From Globisporangium splendens (taxonomy: Eukaryota; Oomycota; Peronosporomycetes; Pythiales; Pythiaceae), in NCBI GenBank assembly GCA_006386115.1, contig VFIW01000095.1, positions 161,991 to 225,990 on the forward strand: DNA of 64,000 bases, given 5' to 3'. The notes under the pieces were generated by a model. The model did not search any database, had not been told where the DNA came from, and saw only the letters and a list, made by a program, of their open reading frames with translations. This document shows positions 54,273 through 64,000 of the stretch, piece after piece. The position numbers and the translations under genes were made by a program. Every line of letters begins with the position of its first letter. The first letter of the stretch is position 1.

Positions 54273-55055
54273 CCTCCTGCTGCTGTGCTCGATGCTGGTC
54301 CAACTGAATTTGGCTACGCACAGCCACCACAAAGGATTAAAGTGTCGAAAACAGGATGTCGAAAATCACACAGTTTACATTTCCGTCACGTTGGTATTTT
54401 TGACAGTGTGTTCTGGTTTATTTGTTTCGAAAGGGCGTGTGGCCAGCACGCAGACGCAAAGGTCTGGCGCCAAATGGGTACGCTCTCCACTCCTTTGATG
54501 CTTTCTGTCGGCAGCGCACAGGCGCAATCACATAATGGGCAATCACTATGGACAGCAAGGATCCGCTGGATATGATGGGTGGCGGCTGTCTGTAGATTCA
54601 TGCGCGCTGGCCAGTGGAATTGTCCCATTCGCGTGGACACATAAGCCAAGAGAGAAGCGATTGGGGCTTCTGCCGCCCACATGAAGCCCAGCAGTCAGGC
54701 AGGTGCTTCTTGCTTGTTTCCACCCAAATGTGCGAAAAAAAGCAAAAAACAAAAACAAACAAAAAAATCTGGAAAACTGTTTCAGGTACCTCTGAAATCG
54801 CATTGGATAGGCTCCAATTTAAACTTTCAGCAAGTGAAGAGTATACTGGTATACTGGCATTAACTGTTCAAAGTGATACCCTCTGGATACAGATGGACCA
54901 ACTAATGCAAGTTGAAGTCCGCGCCAAGCAAAACGCATTCACCATTCCGCATTCTGCCCCGCATTTAGCCAAGAAACGACTCGGGAACACCCGCGAGCCT
55001 CTGCTTCTGCGTGTGTGGCCGTTTGCGCGCATCTCCCCCTCTGTGGATCGACGCC
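54273..55055. promoter_or_regulatory. Divergent promoter gap between SET and PH-like genes
   Basis: 780 nt. It contains an A-rich run at about 54735-54772 and a weak initiator-like CCATTCCGCATTCT at about 54940-54953 upstream of the PH-like gene. No coding gene recognised; the open frames here lack bias. Confidence 0.45.
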
Positions 55056-56849
55056 ATGCGCACCAGTCGCCGCGAGAGCGAGGTGCGGCCGTCGAGCGCC
55101 GACCTGCTGAGCAAGATCCTGCGACGAGGAAGCCACGCCGCGTCGGACGCTGTCGATGAATGTGCGGATTCGTTGAACGACAACCAGGCGGCCAACTGCA
55201 ATGCCGGTCGAAGCAGAAAAGGTAGCGCGGCAACAAGTAACCAGCATCGGCACAGCGTGAGCGCCAGTGGGGGGCATGCTACCAGCAACAACAAGGATGG
55301 TGGAAACGGTACCAATGCACATAGGTTTACGAATTTCCTGATTGACCCGTTCTATCACGCGATTGCACTCGGCAAAGGGAAAGAGGATGCATCACCTCGA
55401 TCATCAATTTCGTCGGCTGTGGAGAACCAACGAGTGAGCGCTCCACCGAGTAAAGAAGAATTGGGACGGCGACAAGCGCTGACTTTGATGTCCTTTGATG
55501 CGATGCACCTCGCATTCGATCCATACAATGGTTGCAACCCTGACGACGCGATGGATGATAACGAGCTGGAGATACTCTTGGAGCACAAAGAGGAAGCGAA
55601 AGGACTTGCAACCACCACCGCATGTGGTGCCGAGAAAGAGAAATCTGTCTCTCTGCCAGGCAACAAGAATCAATCCGAGGAGCCAACGGATACTACAGAT
55701 GAAAGTGAACAGGACGAAGAGTTGGATTTCAATTCACCGAGCGTGGCTATGAGTGTGGGAAAACTGATGCACAGAATCGAAAGCATGAGCGAGATGCCCA
55801 GCGAGTCGGTGGATGCGACGGTGACTTCGAATCAAGATGAAGAAGAGAATTCAAACGACGATAATGACTCTACCAGTCCAGATGAAGAAGATGAAGCCAC
55901 TGTCACTGCTTTGGAAGATCTAGATAATCTCATGCTTGAAGCGAAGATTATCCCGACATACGTGCCGAGTTGTTTTCCCGAAGCCGAGTTGCCGCAACAA
56001 TTGAGTGCGAGTGTTCGACGACTTGTGATCGACTTGAAAAATGATTCCGAGCATCGGTATGAACTGCCACCTCAGAATGGGTTCTCCGCTCGTCGTCGTG
56101 GGAACTCGTGTCCAATTCCTGCTCGCACACAGTTATTTCCGCCTCCATCACCAGGAAGAAATTCAAGAACTCCGTCGGCTTCTCATGAATCGGATCTTTC
56201 ACACCACAAGAAGAAAGGAACCCTCGGACGACTGGCACCACGATTTCTCGAGACATTGCATTTACGCCGGAAACGGAAAACATTCCTCTACACAGATGAG
56301 GAACTCGAGTCAATTGAAGGTGCGAGGTGGAAGATTGTGGAGTTGGCATTTCGGTTTGGAGGTAAACATCGCTTCTACCTCGTGCAAGCTGTCAACATGT
56401 TCTTTCCGTTGGTCAAATACGGACGTCGCGGTGGTCCGCATGCGACGAGACTACATTGTAACCATTGCGGTACTCTTCAGTGGCAGCACAAACGCGGCGG
56501 TTTAAGCGAAGCGGTAGATCTGGCGCACGTGCTGCAGATTCTTGACGGGCGTCAAACAGCAGTGTTCAGGAAATATTCGGCCAACGCAGCATTGGACTCG
56601 TGCTCGTTTTCGATTATCTTCAGCGACCGAACGCTTGATCTAGAGACTCAAAACTCGAGCCATCGAGATTGGTTAGTGAGTGCTCTTCGCACCTTGATAT
56701 CGTACGCAAGAAAGCAGCGCGAAGCCGAGCAACGCGCGATCGCAGAGCGAGGTATTTTACCCCTGGAAGATCAGGCATTATCGGACCAATTCCGAAATGG
56801 AACCTTTGCGGGGATAACATCCCCACCAACGAGTGTTATGCTTGTGTAA
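55056..56849 (+). CDS. Protein with C-terminal PH-like domain
   Basis: Single exon, 597 aa from the ATG at 55056. Residues 1-320 are mostly disordered: Ser/Asn-rich, then acidic blocks (DESEQDEELDF, DEEEENSNDDNDSTSPDEEDE). A basic patch follows at about 395-425 (HHKKKGTLGRL, LRRKRKTF). Residues 432-570 read as a PH-like fold: NMFFPLVKYGRRGGPHATRLHCNHCGTLQW, then VDLAHVLQILDGRQTAVFRKYS, SCSFSIIFSDRTLDLETQ and the closing amphipathic helix HRDWLVSALRTLISYARKQ with the near-invariant Trp. PH domains of this kind bind phosphoinositides or proteins at membranes. There is no enzymatic domain, so a membrane adaptor is inferred. A GTG-led extension of 15 residues upstream was not used. Confidence 0.75.
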   Translation: MRTSRRESEVRPSSADLLSKILRRGSHAASDAVDECADSLNDNQAANCNAGRSRKGSAATSNQHRHSVSASGGHATSNNKDGGNGTNAHRFTNFLIDPFYHAIALGKGKEDASPRSSISSAVENQRVSAPPSKEELGRRQALTLMSFDAMHLAFDPYNGCNPDDAMDDNELEILLEHKEEAKGLATTTACGAEKEKSVSLPGNKNQSEEPTDTTDESEQDEELDFNSPSVAMSVGKLMHRIESMSEMPSESVDATVTSNQDEEENSNDDNDSTSPDEEDEATVTALEDLDNLMLEAKIIPTYVPSCFPEAELPQQLSASVRRLVIDLKNDSEHRYELPPQNGFSARRRGNSCPIPARTQLFPPPSPGRNSRTPSASHESDLSHHKKKGTLGRLAPRFLETLHLRRKRKTFLYTDEELESIEGARWKIVELAFRFGGKHRFYLVQAVNMFFPLVKYGRRGGPHATRLHCNHCGTLQWQHKRGGLSEAVDLAHVLQILDGRQTAVFRKYSANAALDSCSFSIIFSDRTLDLETQNSSHRDWLVSALRTLISYARKQREAEQRAIAERGILPLEDQALSDQFRNGTFAGITSPPTSVMLV

Positions 56850-57058
56850 GCCTGGCAGTTTTAGAGTTAACATCACCTCACAAGACGATATAGAAAGAGA
56901 GACACATCCGTAGAGCGAGATAAGAGACGACGATTATCAGCACAAAGCTGCATATTACGATATTTACCACAATGGCAAAGCAAGAACCCGACAATCAGGT
57001 CAGTGATCATTATTTGCCTCTGATAACCAACAAACTCCCACCACAGGAGGAAAAAAAA

Positions 57059-59437
57059 CTACACATCATGAATGGCATTGCTACCCACAGCCTTTTTGAT
57101 CTTGTTCACTTGGACCACCGCGTCCACACGATTCGGGATGGCGTCGCGCGAGAGACGCAGGTACTTCTTCAGGATCTCAATGGACGCCAGCACCTCTTCT
57201 GCACGAGGACACTGCTCTTCCGCGACATCATCCAAAGACTCGAAATGACCCGCTGCGTGGCTGGCGTCGTCCAGCTTCTTCGTAGACAAAAAGTCGTGTT
57301 TCTGGAGCACGCTGCGGATGATCTGCACTTCGTCGATGCCCGGATCGGTCACGGACGCGTTGCCCTCCAGTTCAGCGTACGCCTGTGCATTCAACGGATC
57401 CGGCACGCCGATCCAATGCAAAAAGTCTGGAGCCAACTGTGTCACTTCGTTCATCAAAAGCTGGAGATCTCGATAGATCGAGGTCGGATTCGGAAGTCCG
57501 GTCGCGTTGGTTGTCGGGGGGACCACGGCAGCGCCATTGCCATTGACGGCAGCATTCGACGAGAGGATGGCCTTCATGTTGAGCGTCGCGATGGCTTGAG
57601 TCGGCAGCAGTCCGCTGTGCACCCAGCAGTTCTGGATCATGTGCTTGTCCAGACTATGGAGCGCGATGTAGAACCAGTGAAACACGTTGCGCGTGTGCAT
57701 GTGTCGCACAGGGTGAAAGCCCTGGAGGTCTTGGTTCATTATACTTTGACGGTAGTTCGTGAACAGCGTCTCGATCATCTCGTAGCGGAAACGCGCTTTG
57801 AATGCCTGGATAATCCCCAAATGGCACGGATGGAACCTCGGCGGCTTAAAATTTGGCGGCAAAAAGTAAATCTGCAGGTGATCGTACACGAAGAACGTGC
57901 GCTGGTCGCCCTGGGAGTCCAAGATCATCGCAGCCTTGACATGCGGCACGGCGCTGTCCAAGATCACGCGGAACGTGCGTTTGCGCGACTTCGCCAGCGC
58001 ATTCAGCGACTTGAGCATGCCCACCATCGTGTGTGCGACTTGCCACCCGGTCTTCGAGTGTCCGTATTGGATATTGTACATCTGCTGGGTATTCACGCCT
58101 TCAAGAAGCAATGGGTTGCGATCGACGCCAATGACCTGCATGTCGAACTTCTCACCCGCAGCGCTCACAAACAATGAGACTGTGTATCGTCCGTGAGCCG
58201 CGGCATCCGCAGCGGATGGCGGCGCATTCGGGTTCTGGTTTACCGCATTCGGCTTGTACGCCACAGCAAACTCGCTGCCCGTCCAAATATCCTGGAGGTC
58301 CACTTGGCTCAGACTGTAGTGTAGCTCTCGCAGACGCGTCTGGATGTCCACGTTCTTGATCACGCTCTGCTCACCGTGCAATTGCTTCGAGCTGAACGAG
58401 CCAAAGCGCGTCCGATATCCATCGAGCCAACCGTTGGACGCCGTGAATTTGGAAAGCGCTTGGCGCACTTTATCTGGTAGATCCGCATATGGTTCCTGCA
58501 GGATCTTCAGCGCGATGTCCATGGCTTTCTGCTGCAACACGGTGCCCGTGAGCTTCGTGTCCGGGTTGGATACCTTCACCTCCATGCGCCACTTGTGCAG
58601 ACACTCGTCGAGCACGCGCAGGTCGTACGTGCACTTGGTGGTCTTGCGCTTCTTCTTGGTGGCATCGGCCGAGTCCGTCTCCGTGCGGATGAGGTCTTCC
58701 TGGCGGCAGATGTTCGTGATCGTGGTGCGGCCAACGTGGAACTTTTCCGCCAGCTCGCGATGCGTGAACTTCTTGCTGGCCGCGAGGTCCACGACCTCTC
58801 GCTTCTGGCCGAGCGTGAGTCGCATGCGGCGTCCAGACGGCGGCAGTCCGCCTGCATGTGAAGGCGATTCCGCCGAGCTCCCATTGCCCATACTCGACGA
58901 GACAGCGCTGCCCAGTGCGCCTTCGTCATCGTCCTCGTCGTCTTCATCATCCTCGTCCTCCTCCGATCGGTCGTCGCCATCGTTCTCATTGCCGATCTTC
59001 GCATGGAAGTCGCCCATCACATTGCCAGTCACTGCGGCATGCACGCTCACAGTCGCTGGCGCGCCTGCAGCTTCATTCATCGCGGCGTTCTGTTGCTGCG
59101 CCATCATCGCTGGGTGCATGTGGAGCTGCTGTTGGTAGCCATTTGCGACGGCGGGCGTGCGCGGGTGCTTCCGTCCAATGTGGACGTTGTTGGTGGTGTT
59201 GCGCGTCAGCTGGTGGTTGTGCGCCTGCTGCATGTCCATCTCCGCTACGGCATTGGCGTCCACGACGTAGCCGCTGCTGGCGCTGGGCACGGTTCCATTG
59301 CCATTACTACTGCTGCTGCTGGCAGCACTGCTCATGGCGCTGCGTCGGGTTCTCTCCCTCGGGTTTAGCGACAACGAGCTTCTCTTCCAAGCACCGCCAC
59401 AGAAAGCTCGAACCCCGCTTTTGTCAGTATCCGTCAT
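57059..59437 (-). CDS. Domesticated pogo/CENP-B-like transposase
   Basis: Single exon, 792 aa from the ATG at 59437 (Met35 is an alternative start). Residues 1-200 are low-complexity with an acidic run (EEDEDDEDDEDDDEG). Residues 206-250 (LTLGQKREVVDLAASKKFTHRELAEKFHVGRTTITNI) are a pogo/CENP-B N-terminal helix-turn-helix; 271-346 (LDECLHKWRMEVK...SNGWLDGYRTRFG) is the Tc5/CENP-B second DNA-binding domain. The DDE region runs from about 380 to 550, but the first Asp is Ser388 (DIWTGSEF), the second is kept (VILDSAVPH, Asp494), and the third is His539 (HPCHLGIIQAFKARFR). Two of three catalytic residues are lost while the 792-codon frame is clean. That points to a host gene with retained DNA binding and no transposition. 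No terminal repeats were seen nearby. Confidence 0.85.
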   Translation of the reverse strand: MTDTDKSGVRAFCGGAWKRSSLSLNPRERTRRSAMSSAASSSSSNGNGTVPSASSGYVVDANAVAEMDMQQAHNHQLTRNTTNNVHIGRKHPRTPAVANGYQQQLHMHPAMMAQQQNAAMNEAAGAPATVSVHAAVTGNVMGDFHAKIGNENDGDDRSEEDEDDEDDEDDDEGALGSAVSSSMGNGSSAESPSHAGGLPPSGRRMRLTLGQKREVVDLAASKKFTHRELAEKFHVGRTTITNICRQEDLIRTETDSADATKKKRKTTKCTYDLRVLDECLHKWRMEVKVSNPDTKLTGTVLQQKAMDIALKILQEPYADLPDKVRQALSKFTASNGWLDGYRTRFGSFSSKQLHGEQSVIKNVDIQTRLRELHYSLSQVDLQDIWTGSEFAVAYKPNAVNQNPNAPPSAADAAAHGRYTVSLFVSAAGEKFDMQVIGVDRNPLLLEGVNTQQMYNIQYGHSKTGWQVAHTMVGMLKSLNALAKSRKRTFRVILDSAVPHVKAAMILDSQGDQRTFFVYDHLQIYFLPPNFKPPRFHPCHLGIIQAFKARFRYEMIETLFTNYRQSIMNQDLQGFHPVRHMHTRNVFHWFYIALHSLDKHMIQNCWVHSGLLPTQAIATLNMKAILSSNAAVNGNGAAVVPPTTNATGLPNPTSIYRDLQLLMNEVTQLAPDFLHWIGVPDPLNAQAYAELEGNASVTDPGIDEVQIIRSVLQKHDFLSTKKLDDASHAAGHFESLDDVAEEQCPRAEEVLASIEILKKYLRLSRDAIPNRVDAVVQVNKIKKAVGSNAIHDV

Positions 59438-59600
59438 TGCTTAAAACTACCACCTCCGTTTTAGCATCATACAAGGTTTTGAGGTTATTTCTCCTAATTC
59501 GGAGCAAGTACAAAAGTACGCACTTGATTGATAAAGTGCGATATGCGTACTTAACTCGCTTTGTCATTGACTCATGAAGAGGTGTTGTGAGCAATAAAGC

Positions 59601-60860
59601 ATGGTGAGTGGTGGCAAGAAACGCGCCAAGGATCTGCGTCGCGGTAGCGACCTGCGGCCCGACGGGTACCCTCACGCAGCGCGCACGCTCGCGTGGCACT
59701 CGTGCACGAGCCACCCAAAGTCGCGCCATGAGGAGATCCTGCAGGGCCACGCGCTGAACCAGCAGCTCGAGCTCTGTTTGCCCGGAGACAAGGAGGGGCT
59801 CGCGCTCGCGCAGTCGCTCAAGTGGGAGACGAGCTTCTACTACGAGGTCACGACGTCGCTCGCGATGTTCCTCTCGAAGCGCTTCATCGCCGAGTACGTT
59901 CTGCAGGGCACGGTGTACATGATCGCGAAGAATGTGCCGGTGGACAGCAGCAACTCGGCCATGCTGTTGCCCACGGGTGAGCTGCTCTTACTCGTCGACA
60001 GCGGCACATACGCGCAATTGGGTCTCGTCGGCAAGAAGTACGGGCACGCGATCCCGGCGGAATGCAGACCCGCAGCAGAGCATGCGCGTCGCGCGCAGCG
60101 GTACGTGGTCACGCTGGATCTGAAGTCCAATACGTTTACCTCGGATACCGACAAGGACAAGAGCGCTCGCGAGCGTATCGTGAGCTGCCTGGAGACCAAG
60201 TTTGCGCCGCTCGAGATGCTCGTGTGCGCGTACAATGAGCGCGGATCGGCGTGCACAATTATCTTTGGAGACGACGACACCATCGAGCGCAAGCGTGTAG
60301 AGCTCAACGGCGAGTGGACCCATTTCCAGGACATCATGGTTCCCCAGTTTGAGAAGTTCTACAGCAGCCTCGGTGCAATTGACACGAGTGATGACAATGG
60401 CGAGACCAGCATCCGCAGCAAGAAAGAGAAGCTCGTGGCGTCGCTGCAAGGCGCGTACGATTGGTTTGGCCTCGTGGCGTGCCGTCTGACGTATTTGCTG
60501 AAGCAGGAGGCTCCAGAAGAGTACGTTTCGGTGTTCACAGGCGTCCCGGATATGTTTGAGTTTCAGGCGAGTGGCGAGATCGCGAGTGTGCGGTGGCGCG
60601 GGCTCATCGCGTCCGAGTTTTGTCGGAAGAACGTGGTTGAGAAGGCTGCGCACGCTGTCAAGTCGGGCAAAGTGGCCTGGGCAGCAGTCATGGTCTGGGG
60701 GTTCCCAGACGCGCTTGTGTCGTGGAAACAGAAAGAAGGGAGGCAGACGCGGGAGCACGGCTACCTCGTGAACGGCACCAACCACTACACGATCCTGTTG
60801 TTGCCCAACGAAGAGTACTTTTTGCTCCAGTCCTTAGGCGCGCATGATGAGACCATGTGA
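59601..60860 (+). CDS. RPP40: Ribonuclease P/MRP protein subunit Rpp40-like
   Basis: Single exon, 419 aa, ATG at 59601. Blocks match Rpp40: MLLPTGELLLLVDSGTYAQLGLVGKK, RYVVTLDLKSNTF, YDWFGLVACRL, and the diagnostic end VMVWGFPDALVSWKQKEG followed by NHYTILLLPNEEYFLLQSLGAHD. Rpp40 is a scaffold protein of nuclear RNase P and RNase MRP, which process the 5' ends of pre-tRNA and pre-rRNA. The protein is longer than human Rpp40 (363 aa), with extra N-terminal residues and an acidic loop (IDTSDDNGETSIRSKKEK). The gene lies 163 nt from the divergent pogo-derived gene and 97 nt before the convergent SKI3-like gene. Confidence 0.88.
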   Translation: MVSGGKKRAKDLRRGSDLRPDGYPHAARTLAWHSCTSHPKSRHEEILQGHALNQQLELCLPGDKEGLALAQSLKWETSFYYEVTTSLAMFLSKRFIAEYVLQGTVYMIAKNVPVDSSNSAMLLPTGELLLLVDSGTYAQLGLVGKKYGHAIPAECRPAAEHARRAQRYVVTLDLKSNTFTSDTDKDKSARERIVSCLETKFAPLEMLVCAYNERGSACTIIFGDDDTIERKRVELNGEWTHFQDIMVPQFEKFYSSLGAIDTSDDNGETSIRSKKEKLVASLQGAYDWFGLVACRLTYLLKQEAPEEYVSVFTGVPDMFEFQASGEIASVRWRGLIASEFCRKNVVEKAAHAVKSGKVAWAAVMVWGFPDALVSWKQKEGRQTREHGYLVNGTNHYTILLLPNEEYFLLQSLGAHDETM

Positions 60861-60957
60861 TCGTGATTCTAGCTACTGACAACACAAAATTACAACGATA
60901 GAAAGGTTTTCAACGAACGTAGTTCTTCATCTACAATTGCCGTTCACATGTCAAGCT

Positions 60958-63900
60958 CTACGCGATCTTCGCAATCACGCTTTCGACAAACGACGCGACG
61001 GTCGCCTGCTTCGAGTCCTCACTGGTCGAGGCCAATGCCACCGCGCTCTTGATCTGTTTCTTGGCAGTCTTCGTGTTCTGCTTCTTGCCGTGCACCATCG
61101 CCAGGCGAAGGTTGGCCAGGAAATTGCCGACATCGGCAGTCGGGTTTGAAGGAGACGACGTCAATGTGGAGATAAATTTCCACACCTGCAGTGCGCAATC
61201 CAGCGAGTTCGCTTCTTCGTAGACGCCTCCGAGCTCCGTCAGAATCGGAACGACGCGGTGGTTCAAGTGGGGCACACTCGACGCGACCTTCAGAGCCGCA
61301 TGGTATGCTTCAATCCCTTCTGCTGGTTTCACGACGGACAGCACGCGCGCATCCAGCAATTCCAACTCGACCAACCTGGAATCACTCATCGCGGTTCCAT
61401 TGTTCTTCTTTTGTTTGACCAACCATTCGTGAGCTTGAGAGCAGTGGCTCGCGGCTTTGCTGCTTTCGTTTAGACGCACGTAGCAAATACACAGCAGCCA
61501 GTGCAATCGCATTTGTTCAAACTCGTGCGCAGAAGACGATTGTGCGATTGTCAAACCGCGTTCAGCCACAAGAGCAGCCGCTTCGGTGGACTTGCACTTG
61601 AGTAGCGCTGCACCAGCAATCACGTACGCGTTCGGGTTCCAAGGCTCCATGTGGACAAGCTTTTGCGCATCACGCGCCGAGAACCCGTCGCAGAGATCTT
61701 GAGCAAGTCCGATCAAAGTGAGCGCAAAGGTCACATCTTGAATCTCGTCGCAACCCAACCGGTTGCGTTTCACTGAATGGCGCGAAGCAGACACAAGCTC
61801 GTTGTTGCTGATCTTCTGGAAGTCGATCGACGCAAACGCCAGACGAGCCCAGAGTGAGGGGGAAACCTTCTGGTCGCTGGCGCTCGCTGCGTTCTCGAGG
61901 AGGGAGAGACACTCCGGCTCGGCTCCAGATACTCGCTCGTACATTTCGACCACATGCAGATTCGACTTGGAGACTTCTGCGGCCTCCTCATTGTGCAGCA
62001 GGTGTTCTTTGCATAATAAGCTCACCGGTTCTGCTTCCGTCGGATGCGTAGAGCTCAGTAGACCGGCGATCGAGAGCCCGACGACTGCAACGACGGCTCT
62101 CTCCGAGGTACTGAGGTTATCTTGAAGAAGAGCGCTCACCTCTTGGAGAGAGCCCTTGCCGTCCGACTCGTGATAGAGTTGTTGCGCTTTGAGCACACGC
62201 AGTAGCACTGTTTGGTTAGATGGCAACTGCTGAACAGCGGCGATGGCTTGAGCAAACGCATCTTTACCAGTCGAGTCAGCGCCTCCAAGCAGAGCGACTT
62301 TGGCATTCCATTGCACTCCCTTCTCCTGGACTTGTTGAACAGACCAAGGTGCTTTGGTCACATACGACAGCGCATTCGCAAACGACCCACGAGATTCTTC
62401 GTACAGCCCCAGTCGTCGCTGCAGCACTCCGAGCGCATTCCAAGCACCAGCATTGTACGGATCTCGCTCCAAGAGTTTGCGCATGGCGAACAGGAGCTCC
62501 TCGTCGTTGCCAGCCGCTGCGTTCAGCAGGATCGCTGTCGTGAACCCCTGTAGCGCATCCAAGTCCAAACCCACTTCCAAGGCGCACCGGAATGCCTCAA
62601 CTGCCTTTTGTTGCTCTGCTTCCGACGCCTCCCGACGAGAGAGCATGCCGTAGCCGTTCCACATCGACGGATTGTCCGCGTTGACACTCTGTAGGTGAAT
62701 GAAAGCCTTCTGTGCCAAGGATGCCGTGAGTTTCGCATCCGGGTGACGAACGTACAGCATACCCAAGTTCGCCCACGCGGACTCGTTGCTTTCAATTTGG
62801 ATGGCTCGGATCCACGCAAACTGCTTGACGAGTACGTGGTCGTGCACGACTCCGAGTCCGTTCCATGCGAGTCCATACTCTGGATTCGCCTTAAGCGCGT
62901 CTCGAAAGGATGTTCTCGCCTTGTCCTTCAGCTTCTTGACGCTCGCGAGAACCTCAGGAGTTTGTTTCTCGATGTCGGCCGACAGTTGGAGCGCACGAGG
63001 GGAATTAAGGTGCTCAAACCCAAAAAAGTGGATCCCGTGGACCGTGCACAGCGCTTGTGCCTCGTACCAGCTGCACACGCCGACATCGAAGTGCACTTGC
63101 GCAAGATCCGCGCTTGACGCTGCATCACTTGACTTCGTGGAGAGTGCGACAACGGCTTCGTATGCTTTGCGTCCGTCGGAAATGAACTCCGTCCACGATG
63201 TTGACTCGTCGTCGCCTTCGCGTGCGTCAAAGTCACTTGGCGACAAGTAGAACGCGAAGCAGTGAATGTCGCCGATCAGCTTGAATCCTTCCGCGGACGA
63301 AGCAATGCCGGATGAGGACAACCTCTTCATAAAGCTTGATGCCTTCTTCAGATTCCCAGCCGCTCGACCGTACAGACCTTCTGCACACAGATACTTGGCT
63401 TGTTTGAACAAGAGCTCAGCATAGAGCATCGACACGACCGATTGCTGTTCAGCATTCGTACAAGGCGACGAGGCATCAACCAAGGGCTCAATGTGCTCGA
63501 ACGCTTCGGTAAAGAAAAGCAGCGCGCCTTCAATCCGCGCCAATTCGCACATGACGCACCAATTTGTCTCCCCAAGTTCAATGGCTTTCAAGTACGACTT
63601 TTGCGCCGACACCAATTTCCCGAAATGGCGGTACACGTGACCCAGCGTGACCCAGTACTGTGCATTGAACGGGTCGTTGCGCAGCACCAAGTGCAACTTG
63701 CCAACGGCTCGCTCATCGTCATTGTCCACCAGATGCTGGGCGAGTCGAAGCAGAGCCCACGTTGGCGCTGCCTCTTGCTCTTGCGCCGTGTCTTCCCATA
63801 GCTTCACGTTCAGCTCTCGCTTGCCTTGCTGTTCATAGAGATCACTGAGTGCAATGCCAGCCATGTCGTTCCCTGGTGACAGGGAAAGCGCCTTCAAGAA

Positions 63901-64000
63901 GCACTTTTCGGCACGCAAAACATCTTGTGCCACGTCCTGATAGTATTTGCCCAGCCACGCAAAGATCTCGCCATCGGACGGCATCAACTTGGCAGCCTGC
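60958..64000 (-). CDS. SKI3: Ski complex TPR subunit SKI3/TTC37-like, 5' end outside window
   Basis: Open on the minus strand from the window edge to a stop at 60958; at least 1013 codons, no intron seen. Repeated TPR helices carry the family's own wording: LGKYYQDVAQDVLRAEKCFLKALSLSPGN, YWVTLGHVYRHFGKLVSAQKSYLKAIEL, GLAWNGLGVVHDHVLVKQ, ESAWANLGMLYVR, AGAWNALGVLQRRLGLYEESRGSF. SKI3/TTC37 is the TPR scaffold joining the SKI2 helicase and SKI8 in the cytosolic Ski complex that feeds mRNA 3'-5' into the exosome. Human TTC37 is about 1560 aa, so several hundred N-terminal residues probably lie beyond 64000. The C-terminus (VAQLAL-type helices, then SVIAKIA) is complete. SKI3 is preferred over other TPR proteins because of the long spacing and the FAWIRAIQIESNESAWANLG block. 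Confidence 0.82.
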   Translation of the reverse strand, partial: QAAKLMPSDGEIFAWLGKYYQDVAQDVLRAEKCFLKALSLSPGNDMAGIALSDLYEQQGKRELNVKLWEDTAQEQEAAPTWALLRLAQHLVDNDDERAVGKLHLVLRNDPFNAQYWVTLGHVYRHFGKLVSAQKSYLKAIELGETNWCVMCELARIEGALLFFTEAFEHIEPLVDASSPCTNAEQQSVVSMLYAELLFKQAKYLCAEGLYGRAAGNLKKASSFMKRLSSSGIASSAEGFKLIGDIHCFAFYLSPSDFDAREGDDESTSWTEFISDGRKAYEAVVALSTKSSDAASSADLAQVHFDVGVCSWYEAQALCTVHGIHFFGFEHLNSPRALQLSADIEKQTPEVLASVKKLKDKARTSFRDALKANPEYGLAWNGLGVVHDHVLVKQFAWIRAIQIESNESAWANLGMLYVRHPDAKLTASLAQKAFIHLQSVNADNPSMWNGYGMLSRREASEAEQQKAVEAFRCALEVGLDLDALQGFTTAILLNAAAGNDEELLFAMRKLLERDPYNAGAWNALGVLQRRLGLYEESRGSFANALSYVTKAPWSVQQVQEKGVQWNAKVALLGGADSTGKDAFAQAIAAVQQLPSNQTVLLRVLKAQQLYHESDGKGSLQEVSALLQDNLSTSERAVVAVVGLSIAGLLSSTHPTEAEPVSLLCKEHLLHNEEAAEVSKSNLHVVEMYERVSGAEPECLSLLENAASASDQKVSPSLWARLAFASIDFQKISNNELVSASRHSVKRNRLGCDEIQDVTFALTLIGLAQDLCDGFSARDAQKLVHMEPWNPNAYVIAGAALLKCKSTEAAALVAERGLTIAQSSSAHEFEQMRLHWLLCICYVRLNESSKAASHCSQAHEWLVKQKKNNGTAMSDSRLVELELLDARVLSVVKPAEGIEAYHAALKVASSVPHLNHRVVPILTELGGVYEEANSLDCALQVWKFISTLTSSPSNPTADVGNFLANLRLAMVHGKKQNTKTAKKQIKSAVALASTSEDSKQATVASFVESVIAKIA

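Noticed and set aside
1..64000. tRNA, rRNA, CRISPR, prokaryotic operon or phage signals
   Set aside because: No cloverleaf, rRNA core, repeat-spacer array, Shine-Dalgarno pattern or phage gene was seen; all genes look nuclear and eukaryotic.

Overview
The window looks like nuclear DNA of an oomycete (Phytophthora/Pythium/Globisporangium type). Genes are dense, lie on both strands and are often 100-400 nt apart. Introns are short (mostly 62-112 nt) with donors close to GTACGT or GTAAGT. Coding sequence is rich in G/C at third positions. At least two genes have a TCATTCC-N-CA-ATT box about 50 nt upstream of the ATG, which matches the oomycete Inr/FPR core promoter. A flagellar dynein-docking gene (ODAD3 type) fits an organism with swimming zoospores. 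The species cannot be named from the sequence alone.

Layout. 0-19.5 kb is a housekeeping block: a small secreted protein, a LYRM7/MZM1-type complex III assembly factor, NADH-cytochrome b5 reductase, ODAD3-like protein, an eight-exon LRR protein, a SPRY protein, MsrA, a C3orf33-like membrane protein, an unknown seven-exon gene, DNA primase large subunit, a Sec1/Munc18 protein and a coiled-coil membrane protein. 19.7-36 kb is an accessory island. It holds four minus-strand paralogues of an unrecognised family (zipper-like N-terminus plus one or two copies of a ~170-residue module), an AT-hook/SAP-like gene, a dead LINE copy, a decayed gene and several gene-free gaps of 1 kb or more. 37-44.3 kb is a zone of gene decay: a broken acidic ORF, then an EB1-like calponin-homology gene cut twice by 5'-truncated LINEs, each flanked by a perfect target-site duplication. 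44.5-64 kb returns to housekeeping: tRNA t6A dehydratase (TcdA/Tcd1 type), phosphoglycolate-phosphatase-like HAD enzyme, a Lys/Ser-rich disordered protein, ARPC1, a SET-domain protein, a PH-like protein, a domesticated pogo/CENP-B-like transposase, RPP40, and an SKI3/TTC37-like TPR protein running off the right edge.

The genes do not form a pathway; they serve mitochondria, replication, secretion, actin, flagella and RNA processing. The best candidate for something undescribed is the four-paralogue family: an internal duplication with conserved spacing, plus a shared C-terminal S-N-I-L peptide in the three long members. The best single event is the double LINE disruption of the EB1-like gene, where the reading frame can be followed across both insertion points.

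Multi-exon genes are given as one span from start to stop codon; exon coordinates are in the evidence. All splice sites were read by eye from GT/AG signals and frame continuity.
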